Source of the DNA: Ignavibacterium sp.
GTDB lineage: Bacteria; Bacteroidota; Ignavibacteria; Ignavibacteriales; Ignavibacteriaceae
DNA: 64,000 bases
Assembly: GCA_032027145.1 (NCBI GenBank)
Contig: JAVSMP010000001.1
Location: 2,113,116 to 2,177,115, forward strand
Reading direction: 5' to 3'
Made by a program: the position numbers and the translations under genes. The notes below the pieces were generated by a model. That model saw only the letters and a list, made by a program, of their open reading frames with translations, searched no databases and was not told the origin of the DNA. Of the stretch, positions 9,651-19,772 are shown piece by piece. The first letter of the stretch is position 1, and each line of letters opens with the position of its first letter.

Positions 9651-9805
9651 AAACAAATTGATTTTAATAAAAATGACTTTGTAACATCTTGTGATTAAAT
9701 ACAGATTTATAAATAGAAAGAAGAAAGCTAAAAGGCATATTCTGAATCCTATTCCTCAATTGGATGAGCAACAATGAATAAATAATATGAATTATTTTTT
9801 AATAA

Positions 9806-11053
9806 TTATTTACCGTCAGACACAACTAAATTTTTAGCAATTACAACAATACCGGTTTCGGTAACTGTAAATCTCTTTTTATCTTTTTCAGGATCAAATC
9901 CGATTTCGCAGCCTTCCGGAATAACAACGTTTTTATCGATTATTGCTCTTCTGATTCTTGCATGTCTTCCGATTACAACATTATTCATGATTATTGAATC
10001 AGTGATGTAGGAATAACTGTTAACCTTAACATTTGGACCAAGCAGTGATCTTTCGACCAAACCACCGGAAACAATTGTTCCATCACAAACAAGTGAATTT
10101 AAAGTTCTACCGACACGCTCACCTTCGTGCGAGACTGTTTTAGCAGGCGGAAACTGAACTTGATAAGTTCTTAATGGCCAATCAGGATCATACAGATTAA
10201 ACTCAGGTATAACGCTTATCAAATCCATATTTGCTGCATAATAACTGTCAAGCGTTCCGATATCTTTCCAATAAGGCTGACTTTTTTTGTTTTCATCTAA
10301 AAACTTATATGCAACTACTTTTAGTCCTGCCTGTATCATATATGGAATAACTTGCTGACCAAAATCATGGTTCTTAATCTTCTTTGATTCCATTTCAAGC
10401 AAAACTTCTCTAAGAATATTTGCATTGAAAACATAGATACCCATGTTTACGAAAGAATAATCAGGTTTATCTGGAATGACAGGCGGTTTAGCTGGTTTTT
10501 CAATAAAGGAATTTACAATATAATTTTCATCAACTCCTACAATACCAAATCGGGTTGCTTCATATTTAGGAATTTCTAAAGAAGCAATCGACATATCTGC
10601 AGCTTTTTCGATATGATTATCCAAAAATTTCAGATAGTCCATTTTATAAATATGATCGCCGCCAAGTATTAAAACCCATTTTGCTTTTTTATCGGAAAAC
10701 AAATTTAAGTTTTGATGAATTGCGTTCGCAGTTCCAAGATACCATTCGTTGTTTAATTTTCTTTGAGGCGGAACTGAATAAATAAACTCTCCAAGCTCCG
10801 GATTAAAAATACTCCAGGCTTCGTAAAGGTGCATATTAAGAGAATCAGATTTATACTGCGTTAATACATAGACTCTTCTAAAGCCTGAGTTTAAGCAGTT
10901 AGATAATGCAAAATCTATAATTCGATATTTTCCGCCAAATGGAACGGCTGGTTTACTTCTTACAGCAGTTAAGGGATGTAATCTTTCACCTTGCCCGCCG
11001 GCAAGAATAACTGTAATTGTATCTCTTAAAATTGATGAACCTTGAGATGGCAT
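9806..11053 (-). CDS. glgC: Glucose-1-phosphate adenylyltransferase (ADP-glucose pyrophosphorylase)
   Basis: Makes ADP-glucose from ATP and glucose 1-phosphate, the committed step of bacterial glycogen synthesis. The 415-residue protein has the nucleotidyltransferase signature VILAGGQGERLHPLT near residues 15-29, the KPAVPFGGKYRIIDFALSNC block, the WYLGTANAIHQN catalytic region, GGDHIYKMDY, and a C-terminal left-handed beta-helix with hexapeptide repeats (VNSYSYITDSIIMNNVVIG). All are diagnostic for GlgC. The start has an AAGGA ribosome site. No other glycogen gene is adjacent; it is transcribed alone, divergently from the M1 peptidase. A 6-bp inverted repeat with a 3-base loop (11094-11108) lies in the divergent region. 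Confidence 0.96.
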   Translation of the reverse strand: MPSQGSSILRDTITVILAGGQGERLHPLTAVRSKPAVPFGGKYRIIDFALSNCLNSGFRRVYVLTQYKSDSLNMHLYEAWSIFNPELGEFIYSVPPQRKLNNEWYLGTANAIHQNLNLFSDKKAKWVLILGGDHIYKMDYLKFLDNHIEKAADMSIASLEIPKYEATRFGIVGVDENYIVNSFIEKPAKPPVIPDKPDYSFVNMGIYVFNANILREVLLEMESKKIKNHDFGQQVIPYMIQAGLKVVAYKFLDENKKSQPYWKDIGTLDSYYAANMDLISVIPEFNLYDPDWPLRTYQVQFPPAKTVSHEGERVGRTLNSLVCDGTIVSGGLVERSLLGPNVKVNSYSYITDSIIMNNVVIGRHARIRRAIIDKNVVIPEGCEIGFDPEKDKKRFTVTETGIVVIAKNLVVSDGK

Positions 11054-11162
11054 ATTAAATCCTTAAATCTTTGTTGAAATATATTGAAATATCGATTGTT
11101 TGACAATCAGAGTAATAGTTAAATTAACATAAGTATTTTAAAAATTAAGTAATGATCTTTTA

Positions 11163-12818
11163 ATGGTATCTTACAGAAAACTTTCTCTTTCCTTTATTAT
11201 TATTATACTTTCGGCATCATCTGTTCTCCCTCAAGTATTTCTGAAGAATAAAGAATTTAACGATAAAAAGTACTTTGTAAGCCAACAACAAAAAGCTCTT
11301 GATATTTTATTTTATGATCTTTCAATTGATCTGGATGTTGATAAAAAAATTGTAAAAGGTATTGCAGTCTTAACTGCCGTAAAGGATCAATCCAATTATA
11401 CTGGTCTTGAATCTGAAATTGAACTAAATTTATATGATAATATGGTGATTACCAATGTTGAGATTAATAGTAAACCTGCAGAATATTATCGCAAAAAAAA
11501 CAGAATATTTATTAAAGAAACAGAAGCCAATTTTGATACTTTTAAAATCGAAATAGAATATTCCGGAACACCGCAAAGAGGGGGTTTTGATGGATTTGTT
11601 TTTGGATCAATAAAAGGTAACTCATTAGTATATAATATAAGTGAACCGGATTTAGCATCAACCTTTTTCCCGTGTGATGAAGATCCGTCTGACAAAGCTT
11701 TACTTGACATTAAAATTACCAACGACTCGCAGTTTGTTTCTGTATCAAACGGAAATTTAATTGAAATTAAAAATAAGGGAGCTAAAAAAACTTATCATTA
11801 CAAAACAGTCTATCCAATATCTCCATATTTGATTGCTGTTTATTCAGCTAAATACCAAACTTTTTCAGATACATATATCAGTCTTGATGAACAAGATACG
11901 ATGCAGATATATTATTATGTTTTACCAGAGCATTTTGATAATGCAAAAATTGATTTTGCAGGACATTTAGATTACATGAAAACTTTATCTGAGCTTTTCG
12001 GAGAGTATCCGTTTATTAAAGAAAAATATGGTGTTGCAGAATTTTTATGGAATTATGGCGCAATGGAAAATCAAACTATTACCGGAATTGGTTATAACTT
12101 CGTTAATGGTAATAATTTTTTTGAAGATACTTATGTCCATGAACTTGCTCATCATTGGTGGGGCAATTCGGTTGGACCAAAAACATGGAACGATATCTGG
12201 CTTAATGAAGGTTTTGCATCTTATGCAGAAGCTTTATACGCAGAGGCGAAGAATGGTAAAGAGGCATTGAAATCCAAGATGCTTAGTAAGTTTAGCAGTC
12301 ATTTCAGAGGGACTTTGTATGCCCCAAAAAATTTGTTCGGTGAAGCAGTCTATGATAAAGGAGCCTGGGTTTTACATATGCTGCGTGATGAAATTGGAGA
12401 CACAAATTTTTTTAACGTATTAAACAGCTATTATGAAATTTATAAATATTCAAATGCTTCGGTAGATGATTTTAAGACAGTTTGCGAAAACATTTCACGT
12501 ATAGACCTTACTAAATTCTTTGATCAGTGGATTTATAATGGAACAGAAATTATTTATTGTACTTACAGTTTTGAAACAGAAAGCAACGATGGTCTGGAAG
12601 AAATAGAATTATATATAGATCAAAAAACAAGAGATTATCCGGAATTTCATTTTAATCTTGATGTAGAAATATTTTACAAAGATGGTACATCTGAAACAAA
12701 GAGTTTTTTTATAAACAAAACAAACAACAAATTTAACTTTAACACAGACAGAAAAATTGAAGCAATTTTACCTGATCCTGAGTCTAAACTGCTGGCAGAG
12801 TTTGAAAGTGAATATTAA
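11163..12818 (+). CDS. Secreted M1-family zinc aminopeptidase
   Basis: Removes N-terminal residues from peptides. A 551-residue protein with a signal peptide (hydrophobic residues 8-23, ending near SSVLPQ). The exopeptidase motif is YGAMENQT, and the zinc site is His326-Glu327-x-x-His330 in HELAHHWWG, with Glu349 eighteen residues later in WLNEGFASYAE: the complete gluzincin pattern. It is shorter than classical aminopeptidase N (about 850 residues) and lacks the large C-terminal helical domain, like many small secreted M1 enzymes of the phylum. It stands alone between glgC (divergent) and lpxH. Confidence 0.92.
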   Translation: MVSYRKLSLSFIIIILSASSVLPQVFLKNKEFNDKKYFVSQQQKALDILFYDLSIDLDVDKKIVKGIAVLTAVKDQSNYTGLESEIELNLYDNMVITNVEINSKPAEYYRKKNRIFIKETEANFDTFKIEIEYSGTPQRGGFDGFVFGSIKGNSLVYNISEPDLASTFFPCDEDPSDKALLDIKITNDSQFVSVSNGNLIEIKNKGAKKTYHYKTVYPISPYLIAVYSAKYQTFSDTYISLDEQDTMQIYYYVLPEHFDNAKIDFAGHLDYMKTLSELFGEYPFIKEKYGVAEFLWNYGAMENQTITGIGYNFVNGNNFFEDTYVHELAHHWWGNSVGPKTWNDIWLNEGFASYAEALYAEAKNGKEALKSKMLSKFSSHFRGTLYAPKNLFGEAVYDKGAWVLHMLRDEIGDTNFFNVLNSYYEIYKYSNASVDDFKTVCENISRIDLTKFFDQWIYNGTEIIYCTYSFETESNDGLEEIELYIDQKTRDYPEFHFNLDVEIFYKDGTSETKSFFINKTNNKFNFNTDRKIEAILPDPESKLLAEFESEY

Positions 12819-12889
12819 ACAAGAACAAAAGATTAGTTTTATTTATTTCTTGTATTCAGTAAATTTCCTGTAAACAAAAACGATTCTGT

Positions 12890-13612
12890 GTGAATAAAAC
12901 TTATCTTTTCATCTCCGATATACATCTTGGTCTCCAATCAAAAGAGATCGAGAATAAAAAAGAAAGACAGCTTGTTAAGTTTCTTGAATTTGCTAAAGAT
13001 AATTGTGATGAACTGTTTATTGTAGGTGATCTTTTTGATTACTGGTTTGAGTATAAAAGGGTATATCAAAAAGGAAATTTCAGAACATTTACTGCTTTAC
13101 AGGATTTAACTGAAAAGGGAATTAAAGTGCATTACTTTATCGGTAATCATGATTTTTTCCATAAAGATTTTTTTGAAAATGAAATTGGAGTTCAATTATA
13201 TCCTGATGCGAAAGAATTCATTTTAAATGGTAAAAAATTTTTTATTGGTCACGGCGATGGACTTGTTAAAAATGATCTTGGTTATAATATTCTGAAAAAA
13301 ATATTGCGCAACCGATTTATTCAGTGGTTGTATGGACTAATTCATCCTGATATTGGTGTTGCTGTGGCAAGCAGAACAAGTAAATCAAGCAGAGATTATA
13401 CTACAAAAAAAGATTATGGTGAAGAAGATGGCTTGTTTGGAGCCGCTAAAAATTTTATTGATCATGGTAACGATTATGTTTTGTTCGGGCATTTGCATAA
13501 AAGATGCTTTTTAAATTATAAACAAGGTATTTACATTAACCTTGGATCATGGATTGAAAATCCTTGCTACGGAAAGTTTACTGATAAATTTGAAATAATA
13601 GACTGGAAATAA
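12890..13612 (+). CDS. lpxH: UDP-2,3-diacylglucosamine diphosphatase (LpxH-like calcineurin phosphoesterase)
   Basis: Probably cleaves UDP-2,3-diacylglucosamine to lipid X in lipid A synthesis. The 240-residue protein carries the metallophosphoesterase motifs in order: FISDIHLG (residues 7-14), GDLFDYWFEY, GNHDFF, GHGDGLV and FGHLHKRC. The GDLFDYWF and GHGDG forms are those of LpxH. The start is GTG (12890), with no better upstream candidate. It is 10 bp upstream of a penicillin-binding protein gene in the same orientation, so both are probably cell-envelope genes of one operon. The UDP-sugar substrate is inferred from family resemblance. Confidence 0.85.
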   Translation: MNKTYLFISDIHLGLQSKEIENKKERQLVKFLEFAKDNCDELFIVGDLFDYWFEYKRVYQKGNFRTFTALQDLTEKGIKVHYFIGNHDFFHKDFFENEIGVQLYPDAKEFILNGKKFFIGHGDGLVKNDLGYNILKKILRNRFIQWLYGLIHPDIGVAVASRTSKSSRDYTTKKDYGEEDGLFGAAKNFIDHGNDYVLFGHLHKRCFLNYKQGIYINLGSWIENPCYGKFTDKFEIIDWK

Positions 13613-13622
13613 AGAGTTTTGT

Positions 13623-15848
13623 ATGGCTAAATCTTATAAGAAAAAAAATAACAACAATAAAAAGAAATGGATAATTTGGGGAAGTATTACATTCATTTTT
13701 CTTTTACTTGCTGTTTACACGATCAGCGGGCTTCCATCTCTTGATGAACTTGAGAATCCAAAACCTGTACTTGCAAGCAGGGTATTTTCTTCAGACGGTG
13801 AATTGATTGGTCAGTTTTTTATAGAAAACCGTATAGAAACTCAGATTGACAGCCTGCCGCCTTATGTTTTAAAAGCACTGATTGCAACTGAAGACAGAAA
13901 CTTCTATGACCATTGGGGTGTTGATCTTACAAGATTTGTTAAAGCAATGATTAAAAATCTTTTTTCACTTTCTTTGCGCGAAGGTGCAAGCACTATAACA
14001 CAACAACTTGCAAAAAATCTTTACTCACTTAAGGAAGGAAGAGAAAATTTTCTTGATAAAGGTGTAAGAAAAATCAGAGAATGGATTTCTGCTGTTCAGA
14101 TTGAAAAGACATTTACTAAAAAAGAAATTGCAGAGCTTTATCTTAATGTTTCTTACTTTGGCAGAAGTGCTTATGGTATTGAATCCGCTTCTAAAGTATA
14201 TTTTAATAAAAGAGCAAAAGATTTAACCCTGCCCGAAGCAGCTTTATTTGTTGCCTTGTTAAAGTCTTCCGTTATTTACGATCCTGTTACCCGTTACGAA
14301 AGTGCATTGCAGAGAAGAAATGTTGTAATGTATAATATGGTTGAAACTGATATGCTTAGTAAAGATGAATATGATAGATTGAAACAGCAGCCTATCCAGC
14401 TTGCATCAGAAAGATTGAGCCATGTTAAATCTGAAGCGCCACACTTCCTTGAATATATCCGTCAGCAAATGACAAATTTAGCTGATAAATACGGTTACGA
14501 TCTTTACCGGGATGGTTTAAATATTTATACTTCGCTTGATATGAGAATGCAGCGAATCGCTAACCGTTCTGCAAAAAAACATATTGCTGATTATCAGATA
14601 TTGTTTGATAAAAACTGGAACTGGGACCGTAATAAAAGTCTGCTGACTGATATTATTGATAAATCAATTAAGAATGATATCAGATATAAATCTGCCGAAT
14701 CGAAAAATGACAAAGCACAAATTTATAACAAGCTGAAATATGATCTTGATTTTATTGACTCTGTTAAAAAAGTTGCTGCTAAAGTAGAAGTTGGATTTGT
14801 TGTGATTGAACCAAAAACGGGTATGATTAGAGCACTTGTTGGTGGTGAAAATCAGGACTTTGGAAGAGGATTAAACCATGTTACCGGAATAAGAAGACAA
14901 CCTGGTTCATCGTTCAAACCATTTGTTTACGCAACTGCCGTCGAAAACGGATATACTCCGGCAACAACTGTCCTCAATCAAAAATTTGATTATAACGGCT
15001 GGTCACCATCAAATGCAGGTAATGAATACAGCAGTTACGAAACTTTGAGGTGGGGACTGGCAAATTCTGTAAATGTTATTGCCGGAAGATTGACTATTTC
15101 AGATATGGCTCCGCCGTATCAGGTAGTGAAGTTTGCACAAAGAATGGGAATAAAATCTAAAATGGATGCTTATCCTTCAATTGCACTTGGAACAGTCGAA
15201 GTAACACCATTAGAAATGGTTTCAGCAATGGGCACTTTTGTTAATCATGGTGTACATGTTGACCCAATATCAATACTAAAAATTGAAGACAGAAATGGTG
15301 TAGTGATAGATGAGTTTGTTCCGGAATCTGTGCAGGCGATTTCTCCGCAAACTTCTTCAATAATTGTTGATATGATGGCTGATGTTATTAATTATGGAAC
15401 CGGAGCCGGAGTTAGAAGATACTTTCAATATCCGGCAGCAGGAAAGACCGGAACAACACAAAAATTTTCGGATGCTTGGTTTGTTGGTGTTACTCCAGAT
15501 CTTGTTGCAGGTGCATGGGTAGGATTTGATGATCATCGTGTTAAGTTTACTAATTGGTATGGACAGGGAGGCAGAGCTGCATTACCTATTTGGGCGATGT
15601 TTATGGAAGGTGCTTATAAAGAATTAAAACTGCCGCTTAAGTATTTTACCCTTGCTGATGGAGTTGAAATGGCAACATTCTGCAAAGAAACAATGGACCT
15701 TGGAGATGCCAAACTTGCTACGGATGCCTGTCCAAAAACTTATACTGACCTTATTGATGTAAGTAAAGCACCTGGATATTGTGAAATTCATAGCGGAAGC
15801 GGCGGAAGAATAATTCATGAAAACCGCGATGGTGATAGTCAATGGTAA
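13623..15848 (+). CDS. mrcA: Bifunctional penicillin-binding protein 1A (GT51 transglycosylase + transpeptidase)
   Basis: Polymerises and cross-links peptidoglycan in the periplasm. The 741-residue protein has a Lys-rich cytoplasmic start, one membrane helix (residues 17-37), a GT51 domain with catalytic Glu90 in ATEDRNFYDHWG and the GASTITQQLAKNLY block, then a transpeptidase domain with the SxxK motif at Ser429-Lys432 (PGSSFKPF), SVN in LANSVNVIAG and KTGTT. All three penicillin-binding motifs are intact. Length is typical. It sits between lpxH and the nfeD-type gene, with 39 bp to the latter. Confidence 0.95.
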   Translation: MAKSYKKKNNNNKKKWIIWGSITFIFLLLAVYTISGLPSLDELENPKPVLASRVFSSDGELIGQFFIENRIETQIDSLPPYVLKALIATEDRNFYDHWGVDLTRFVKAMIKNLFSLSLREGASTITQQLAKNLYSLKEGRENFLDKGVRKIREWISAVQIEKTFTKKEIAELYLNVSYFGRSAYGIESASKVYFNKRAKDLTLPEAALFVALLKSSVIYDPVTRYESALQRRNVVMYNMVETDMLSKDEYDRLKQQPIQLASERLSHVKSEAPHFLEYIRQQMTNLADKYGYDLYRDGLNIYTSLDMRMQRIANRSAKKHIADYQILFDKNWNWDRNKSLLTDIIDKSIKNDIRYKSAESKNDKAQIYNKLKYDLDFIDSVKKVAAKVEVGFVVIEPKTGMIRALVGGENQDFGRGLNHVTGIRRQPGSSFKPFVYATAVENGYTPATTVLNQKFDYNGWSPSNAGNEYSSYETLRWGLANSVNVIAGRLTISDMAPPYQVVKFAQRMGIKSKMDAYPSIALGTVEVTPLEMVSAMGTFVNHGVHVDPISILKIEDRNGVVIDEFVPESVQAISPQTSSIIVDMMADVINYGTGAGVRRYFQYPAAGKTGTTQKFSDAWFVGVTPDLVAGAWVGFDDHRVKFTNWYGQGGRAALPIWAMFMEGAYKELKLPLKYFTLADGVEMATFCKETMDLGDAKLATDACPKTYTDLIDVSKAPGYCEIHSGSGGRIIHENRDGDSQW

Positions 15849-15887
15849 ATTCATTTTTTTTACTCCTGAAATAAGAGAGAATTTATT

Positions 15888-17195
15888 ATGAAATATTTAT
15901 TAGCTCTTCTGATAACAGTTTCAATTTACTCTCAGCAAAAGTTAGTTTATATAGCTAATATTGATGGAGAGATAGATCTTGGATTAGCTCCTTATGTAAC
16001 ACGTGTAGTGAATGAAGCTGAAGAGAATAATGCTTCGGCTATTATTTTTAAAATTAATACTTTTGGCGGCAGAGTAGATGCTGCTACTCAAATTAAAGAT
16101 GCAATCCTTTCCAGCAAAGTATTAACTATTGGATTTATAAATAACCGTGCAATATCTGCCGGTGCTTTAATAGCTCTTTCATGCAACAAAATTGTTATGG
16201 TGCCGGGCAGTTCAATTGGTGCAGCAACAGTTGTTGATCAGTCAGGTGAAAAAGTAGGTGAAAAATATCAATCCTATATGAGGTCTGAAATGCGTTCCAC
16301 TGCAGAAAGAAACGGAAGAAGGACTGATATTGCAGAAGGAATGGTTGATGAAAGAGTTGTAATTGAGGGTTTAACTGATTCAACTCATTTGATTACTCTT
16401 ACATCTGAAGAAGCTTATAAATATAAAATTGCAGATACATTGATAACAGATTATAAAAATGTTCTTGCTGCATTCAATTTGAAAAATGCTGAAATAGTAC
16501 AGGTTTCATCTAATTGGGCAGAAGAGGTTGTAAGATTTCTTAATAATCCGATTATCTCTTCAATATTAATCATGATCGGATTCTTTGGCTTGATGGCTGA
16601 AATTAAAACACCGGGCTGGGGACTACCCGGTACAGCAGGACTAATTGCGCTCACTTTATTTTTCGGCTCTTCATATATTTTACAATTGGCTTCTATGTTG
16701 GAGATATTGCTTTTCCTTTTAGGATTAATTTTGCTGGTTGTAGAAATTTTTATAATCCCGGGTTTTGGAGTAACGGGTATATCAGGTATTACCTTAATAT
16801 TAGTTTCAATTTTTTTGGCACTTTTGGGCAGCGATCCTTTTCTGGATATGAAATCTGTTTCAATGGCAATTATTCAACTTACAGTCTCACTGGTTGCAGC
16901 TTTAACAGGAATTTTCTTACTGGCAAAGTTTCTTCCAAAGTCCACTGCATTCAGCAGGCTTGTACTAGCCGAAACACAAAATGCAGATAAAGGATTTGTT
17001 TCATTTCCATCTGACACAAATTTAATCGGTAAAACAGGAATTGCTTATACAACATTAAGACCGGGCGGCACTGCGTTAATTGATGATAAAAAGGTTGATG
17101 TAGTTGCTGATTCAGAATACATTGAAAGAGATAAAAAGATAAAAGTTATTCGTGTTGAAGGCATTAAGGTAGTTGTAACAGCCGTTAAAGAATGA
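15888..17195 (+). CDS. NfeD-family membrane-bound serine protease (ClpP-like + NfeD domain)
   Basis: Long-form NfeD protein (435 residues), related to stomatin-partner proteases that cleave membrane proteins. After a signal peptide (MKYLLALLITVSIYSQ) comes a ClpP/crotonase-like domain: INTFGGRVDAA near residue 62 and the catalytic Ser90 in NRAISAGALIAL; Lys126 is placed like the Lys of the Ser-Lys dyad of the archaeal 1510-N protease. About five membrane helices follow (about 220-350), then a soluble OB-fold NfeD domain (GKTGIAYTTLRPGGTALID). No stomatin/SPFH partner gene is adjacent. Last gene of the lpxH-pbp1A-nfeD run. Confidence 0.88.
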   Translation: MKYLLALLITVSIYSQQKLVYIANIDGEIDLGLAPYVTRVVNEAEENNASAIIFKINTFGGRVDAATQIKDAILSSKVLTIGFINNRAISAGALIALSCNKIVMVPGSSIGAATVVDQSGEKVGEKYQSYMRSEMRSTAERNGRRTDIAEGMVDERVVIEGLTDSTHLITLTSEEAYKYKIADTLITDYKNVLAAFNLKNAEIVQVSSNWAEEVVRFLNNPIISSILIMIGFFGLMAEIKTPGWGLPGTAGLIALTLFFGSSYILQLASMLEILLFLLGLILLVVEIFIIPGFGVTGISGITLILVSIFLALLGSDPFLDMKSVSMAIIQLTVSLVAALTGIFLLAKFLPKSTAFSRLVLAETQNADKGFVSFPSDTNLIGKTGIAYTTLRPGGTALIDDKKVDVVADSEYIERDKKIKVIRVEGIKVVVTAVKE

Positions 17196-17322
17196 TGAGA
17201 TTTTAGAAATCCTGTTAACTTTTCTGACTAACAGCTTCTAAGCAAAAGTTTAGCTGCACTTAATATTTGTATGTTAAACTGCCTGAATTGAAATAATTTT
17301 TTATGAGATGAAATAAAAAATT

Positions 17323-17345
17323 TAAGCCGGTGATTAGCCGGCTTA
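17323..17345 (-). terminator. Factor-independent terminator of the DUF6263-like lipoprotein gene
   Basis: Perfect 8-bp inverted repeat TAAGCCGG (17323-17330) / CCGGCTTA (17338-17345) with a 7-base loop, 11 bases after the lipoprotein stop. On the minus strand it is followed by a T-rich run (17311-17322), as expected for termination in that direction. It may also block read-through from nfeD. Confidence 0.8.
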
Positions 17346-17356
17346 ACAATTAAAAT

Positions 17357-18412
17357 TTATTTTAATAACTCTACAATGTTAGTGTTGGTAACTATGTCCG
17401 ACCTGCTGCCTTTTTGTTTACCTTGTGGAGTATTTGCTTCCATCGAATAGTTTAACTGCATGCTTGTCTTAGTCTTGGATTTAATCTGTAATCCCTGATC
17501 AACATCAAAATAAATTTTACCTTCGGCAGTAGATTTAGGTTTATCGAAATTATAAGTTACATTTCCCTGACTCAATTTTGACTGTCCTTCATAATTAAAA
17601 TTTATACTGGCATCAATTACTGCGATCCTGTGATCATCAAGCTTTTCAACATTTTCAACTTTGTATTTATTAACATAATTAATCTTATAAACCATCATTG
17701 GAACAGGTGCCTGTTTAAGTTCCCAGGTTGAATCTTTATAAACTTCTTTATCAGAAAGTTTGCGGATAATCTGAGTGATTAATGGTGCAAGAATTCCTGC
17801 AATTAATTCTTGTCTGATTGTATTGCGGTCATTTACAGAAATCGTATCGGCAGCACCTTTCAACTCAAGAAATTTATTTGATATTTTATCAGCTTTAAAA
17901 ACTTCAATCACTTCACCTTTTTTGTTGAAGGTAACACTAAAAGGATTATTGTGAAGTGAATGATACTCTGCAAACTGAATTAACTTTGAAGTATCTGTAT
18001 CTTTTCCTGATTCAAATTCAAATTTTTCTTTGTTAACATCTGCATTAAGTTTAATGGAATTAATATTTAATTCCGCTTCAGTGATTCCGTCTTTATCAAC
18101 ATCTTTAACTTCAAAATCAATCAGATAAACAATATTTTGTTCAACCCCGGAAGTAATTGTTGTATCCATTACAAGTTTTTGAATATTTTTTGAAATACTG
18201 GTTACCCTGTAAAGATGTTTATCACCTTTTTTAAACTTGTATTCCATCAAAAATGGCTTTCCGGAATTATCCATGCCTTCTGTTTTCAGGTTTGTTGAGT
18301 CAAAGCTGAATTTATTTTCACCGGATAATTCATTAGCTGGTTTACTATTTTTTTCTCCGCAGCTAATTAATAAAAATATAAATGAAATCAGGACAAATAA
18401 GTGTTTTAACAT
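17357..18412 (-). CDS. Lipoprotein, DUF6263-like, function unknown
   Basis: A 351-residue protein with a lipoprotein signal peptide (MLKHLFVLISFIFLLISC, Cys at residue 18) followed by an acidic/Ser linker and one large beta-rich domain. Segments such as MEYKFKKGDKHLYRV near residue 55 and the repeated pattern of K/D-rich strands resemble DUF6263 lipoproteins of Bacteroidota; no catalytic motif is visible. It is 9 bp downstream of namZ on the same strand and ends at a strong terminator, so it is the last gene of that operon. Family assignment is from memory and moderate. Confidence 0.7.
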   Translation of the reverse strand: MLKHLFVLISFIFLLISCGEKNSKPANELSGENKFSFDSTNLKTEGMDNSGKPFLMEYKFKKGDKHLYRVTSISKNIQKLVMDTTITSGVEQNIVYLIDFEVKDVDKDGITEAELNINSIKLNADVNKEKFEFESGKDTDTSKLIQFAEYHSLHNNPFSVTFNKKGEVIEVFKADKISNKFLELKGAADTISVNDRNTIRQELIAGILAPLITQIIRKLSDKEVYKDSTWELKQAPVPMMVYKINYVNKYKVENVEKLDDHRIAVIDASINFNYEGQSKLSQGNVTYNFDKPKSTAEGKIYFDVDQGLQIKSKTKTSMQLNYSMEANTPQGKQKGSRSDIVTNTNIVELLK

Positions 18413-18421
18413 TTCTTCCTC

Positions 18422-19654
18422 TTAATAAAGTAAATAAGTATTTCTTTTCTTCTCAAATTTAGCGAGGTTCTTTTGCCAACTGCCAAAAATTTTATCAGGT
18501 GCAGTTTTTTTCTTAATAAGTTCTTTTAATTCACTGCTTCCAGCAAGTCTGTCAAAAGAATTATTAAAGCTCATTTTTTCACCGTATAATTTATTTAACA
18601 CGTGTAATAGTTTTACACCAAATTTTACTGACTCAAATTTTTGCGGATCAGTTATTCTGATCTTAATTCCGTTGCAGGTCTTTCCTTTAAATTTCGGATT
18701 TGTTGCCATACCATCAATATCTTCAGGAATAAAAGCAACAGATTGCAATTCGGCGCCTTCGACCTTTAATAAATTAAGCTTTGAGATCACATCTTCCGAA
18801 TTAATAAACGGAGCACCAAATTGTAAAAACGGAAATTTTGTCCCTCTGCCTTCAGATATATTTGTGCCTTCCAGTAAACAAATTCCCGGATATACAAGTG
18901 CGGTTTCCAATGAGTTAATATTTGGTGATGGTGAAATCCATTTAGAATAAAACTGATTAGGAATTTCCCTTTTCCAGTTTTTGCACTTAATAACATTAAG
19001 AACAATTTTATCAGAGTTTGGTAAAAGCTTTTCACCAATAAAATAATTTGCAAGCTCGCCAACTGTCATTCCGTGTGTAATCGGAATAGGAGCTATCCCG
19101 ACAAATGATTTGAAGTTTTCATCAAGTACAGGTCCATCAACATAATTGCCGCCAATCGGATTCGGTCTATCTAAAATAATTATAGGAATATTATTCTCGA
19201 TTGCAGATTCCAAAACGTAATAAAGAGTTGAGATATAGGTGTAAAATCTAGCTCCGACATCCTGTATATCAAAAATCAGCAGATTAATATCTTTTAAATT
19301 TTCCTGAGATGGCTTTCTATTATTACCATAAATAGAAATAATTGGAACTTTTCTATACAAGCTTTTTTTATTGATAAGCTCACCGGCTTCAGCACTTCCT
19401 TTAAATCCATGTTCAGGTGTAAAGATTGCTTTTAATGTAACTCCAGACATGTTGATTAAAGTATCAACTAAGTTAGTTCCATCAGAAAGCAGCGCAGTAT
19501 GATTACAAACCACTCCAATGTTTTTGCCAGCAATAAGCTTTTGATTTTCAGAAAAAAGCAAATCGGTTCCAGTAAGTATTTGTGCTATATTTGAAACCGG
19601 GAAAACAGAAAGTATGATAAAGAATAATAATCCGAGTTTGTATTTTGATATCAT
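18422..19654 (-). CDS. namZ: Exo-beta-N-acetylmuramidase NamZ-like (DUF1343, GH171)
   Basis: Probably releases terminal N-acetylmuramic acid from peptidoglycan fragments, as the founding DUF1343 enzymes do. The 410-residue protein has a signal peptide (MISKYKLGLLFFIILSVFPV, cleavage near IAQ). DUF1343 hallmarks: GVVCNHTAL near residue 47, FTPEHGFKG near 80, FDIQDVGARFYTYISTL near 130, DRPNPIGG, and GMTVGELANYF. The envelope context (PBP1A and LpxH a few kb away) fits peptidoglycan recycling. No NagZ or MurNAc kinase gene is adjacent. Confidence 0.88.
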   Translation of the reverse strand: MISKYKLGLLFFIILSVFPVSNIAQILTGTDLLFSENQKLIAGKNIGVVCNHTALLSDGTNLVDTLINMSGVTLKAIFTPEHGFKGSAEAGELINKKSLYRKVPIISIYGNNRKPSQENLKDINLLIFDIQDVGARFYTYISTLYYVLESAIENNIPIIILDRPNPIGGNYVDGPVLDENFKSFVGIAPIPITHGMTVGELANYFIGEKLLPNSDKIVLNVIKCKNWKREIPNQFYSKWISPSPNINSLETALVYPGICLLEGTNISEGRGTKFPFLQFGAPFINSEDVISKLNLLKVEGAELQSVAFIPEDIDGMATNPKFKGKTCNGIKIRITDPQKFESVKFGVKLLHVLNKLYGEKMSFNNSFDRLAGSSELKELIKKKTAPDKIFGSWQKNLAKFEKKRNTYLLY

Positions 19655-19720
19655 TTTAAACTCCTTCTACTACTTCATAAAAACACAAATGTCCGCCTCA
19701 GCTTCCTGAAGACTGAAATT

Positions 19721-19757
19721 TAAAAATGTCACACTTCGGCAAAGATGGGTATGACAT
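19721..19757 (-). terminator. Possible terminator downstream of ndk
   Basis: On the minus strand ATGTCA (19752-19757) and TGACAT (19726-19731) form a 6-bp stem with a 20-base loop, followed by TTTTA (19721-19725), starting about 15 bases after the ndk stop. The long loop and low G+C keep confidence low; the downstream namZ gene might use its own promoter. Confidence 0.35.
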
Positions 19758-19772
19758 ACAAAAAATTAATTT

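Noticed and set aside
11094-11108. GATTGT-TTG-ACAATC inverted repeat as a regulator site
   Set aside because: Short and single; no regulator gene is adjacent and it lacks a second copy in the window.
19691-19717. GTCCGCCTCAGC segment as half of a REP-like hairpin
   Set aside because: Only one arm is present; the following bases give at best a bulged 4-bp stem.
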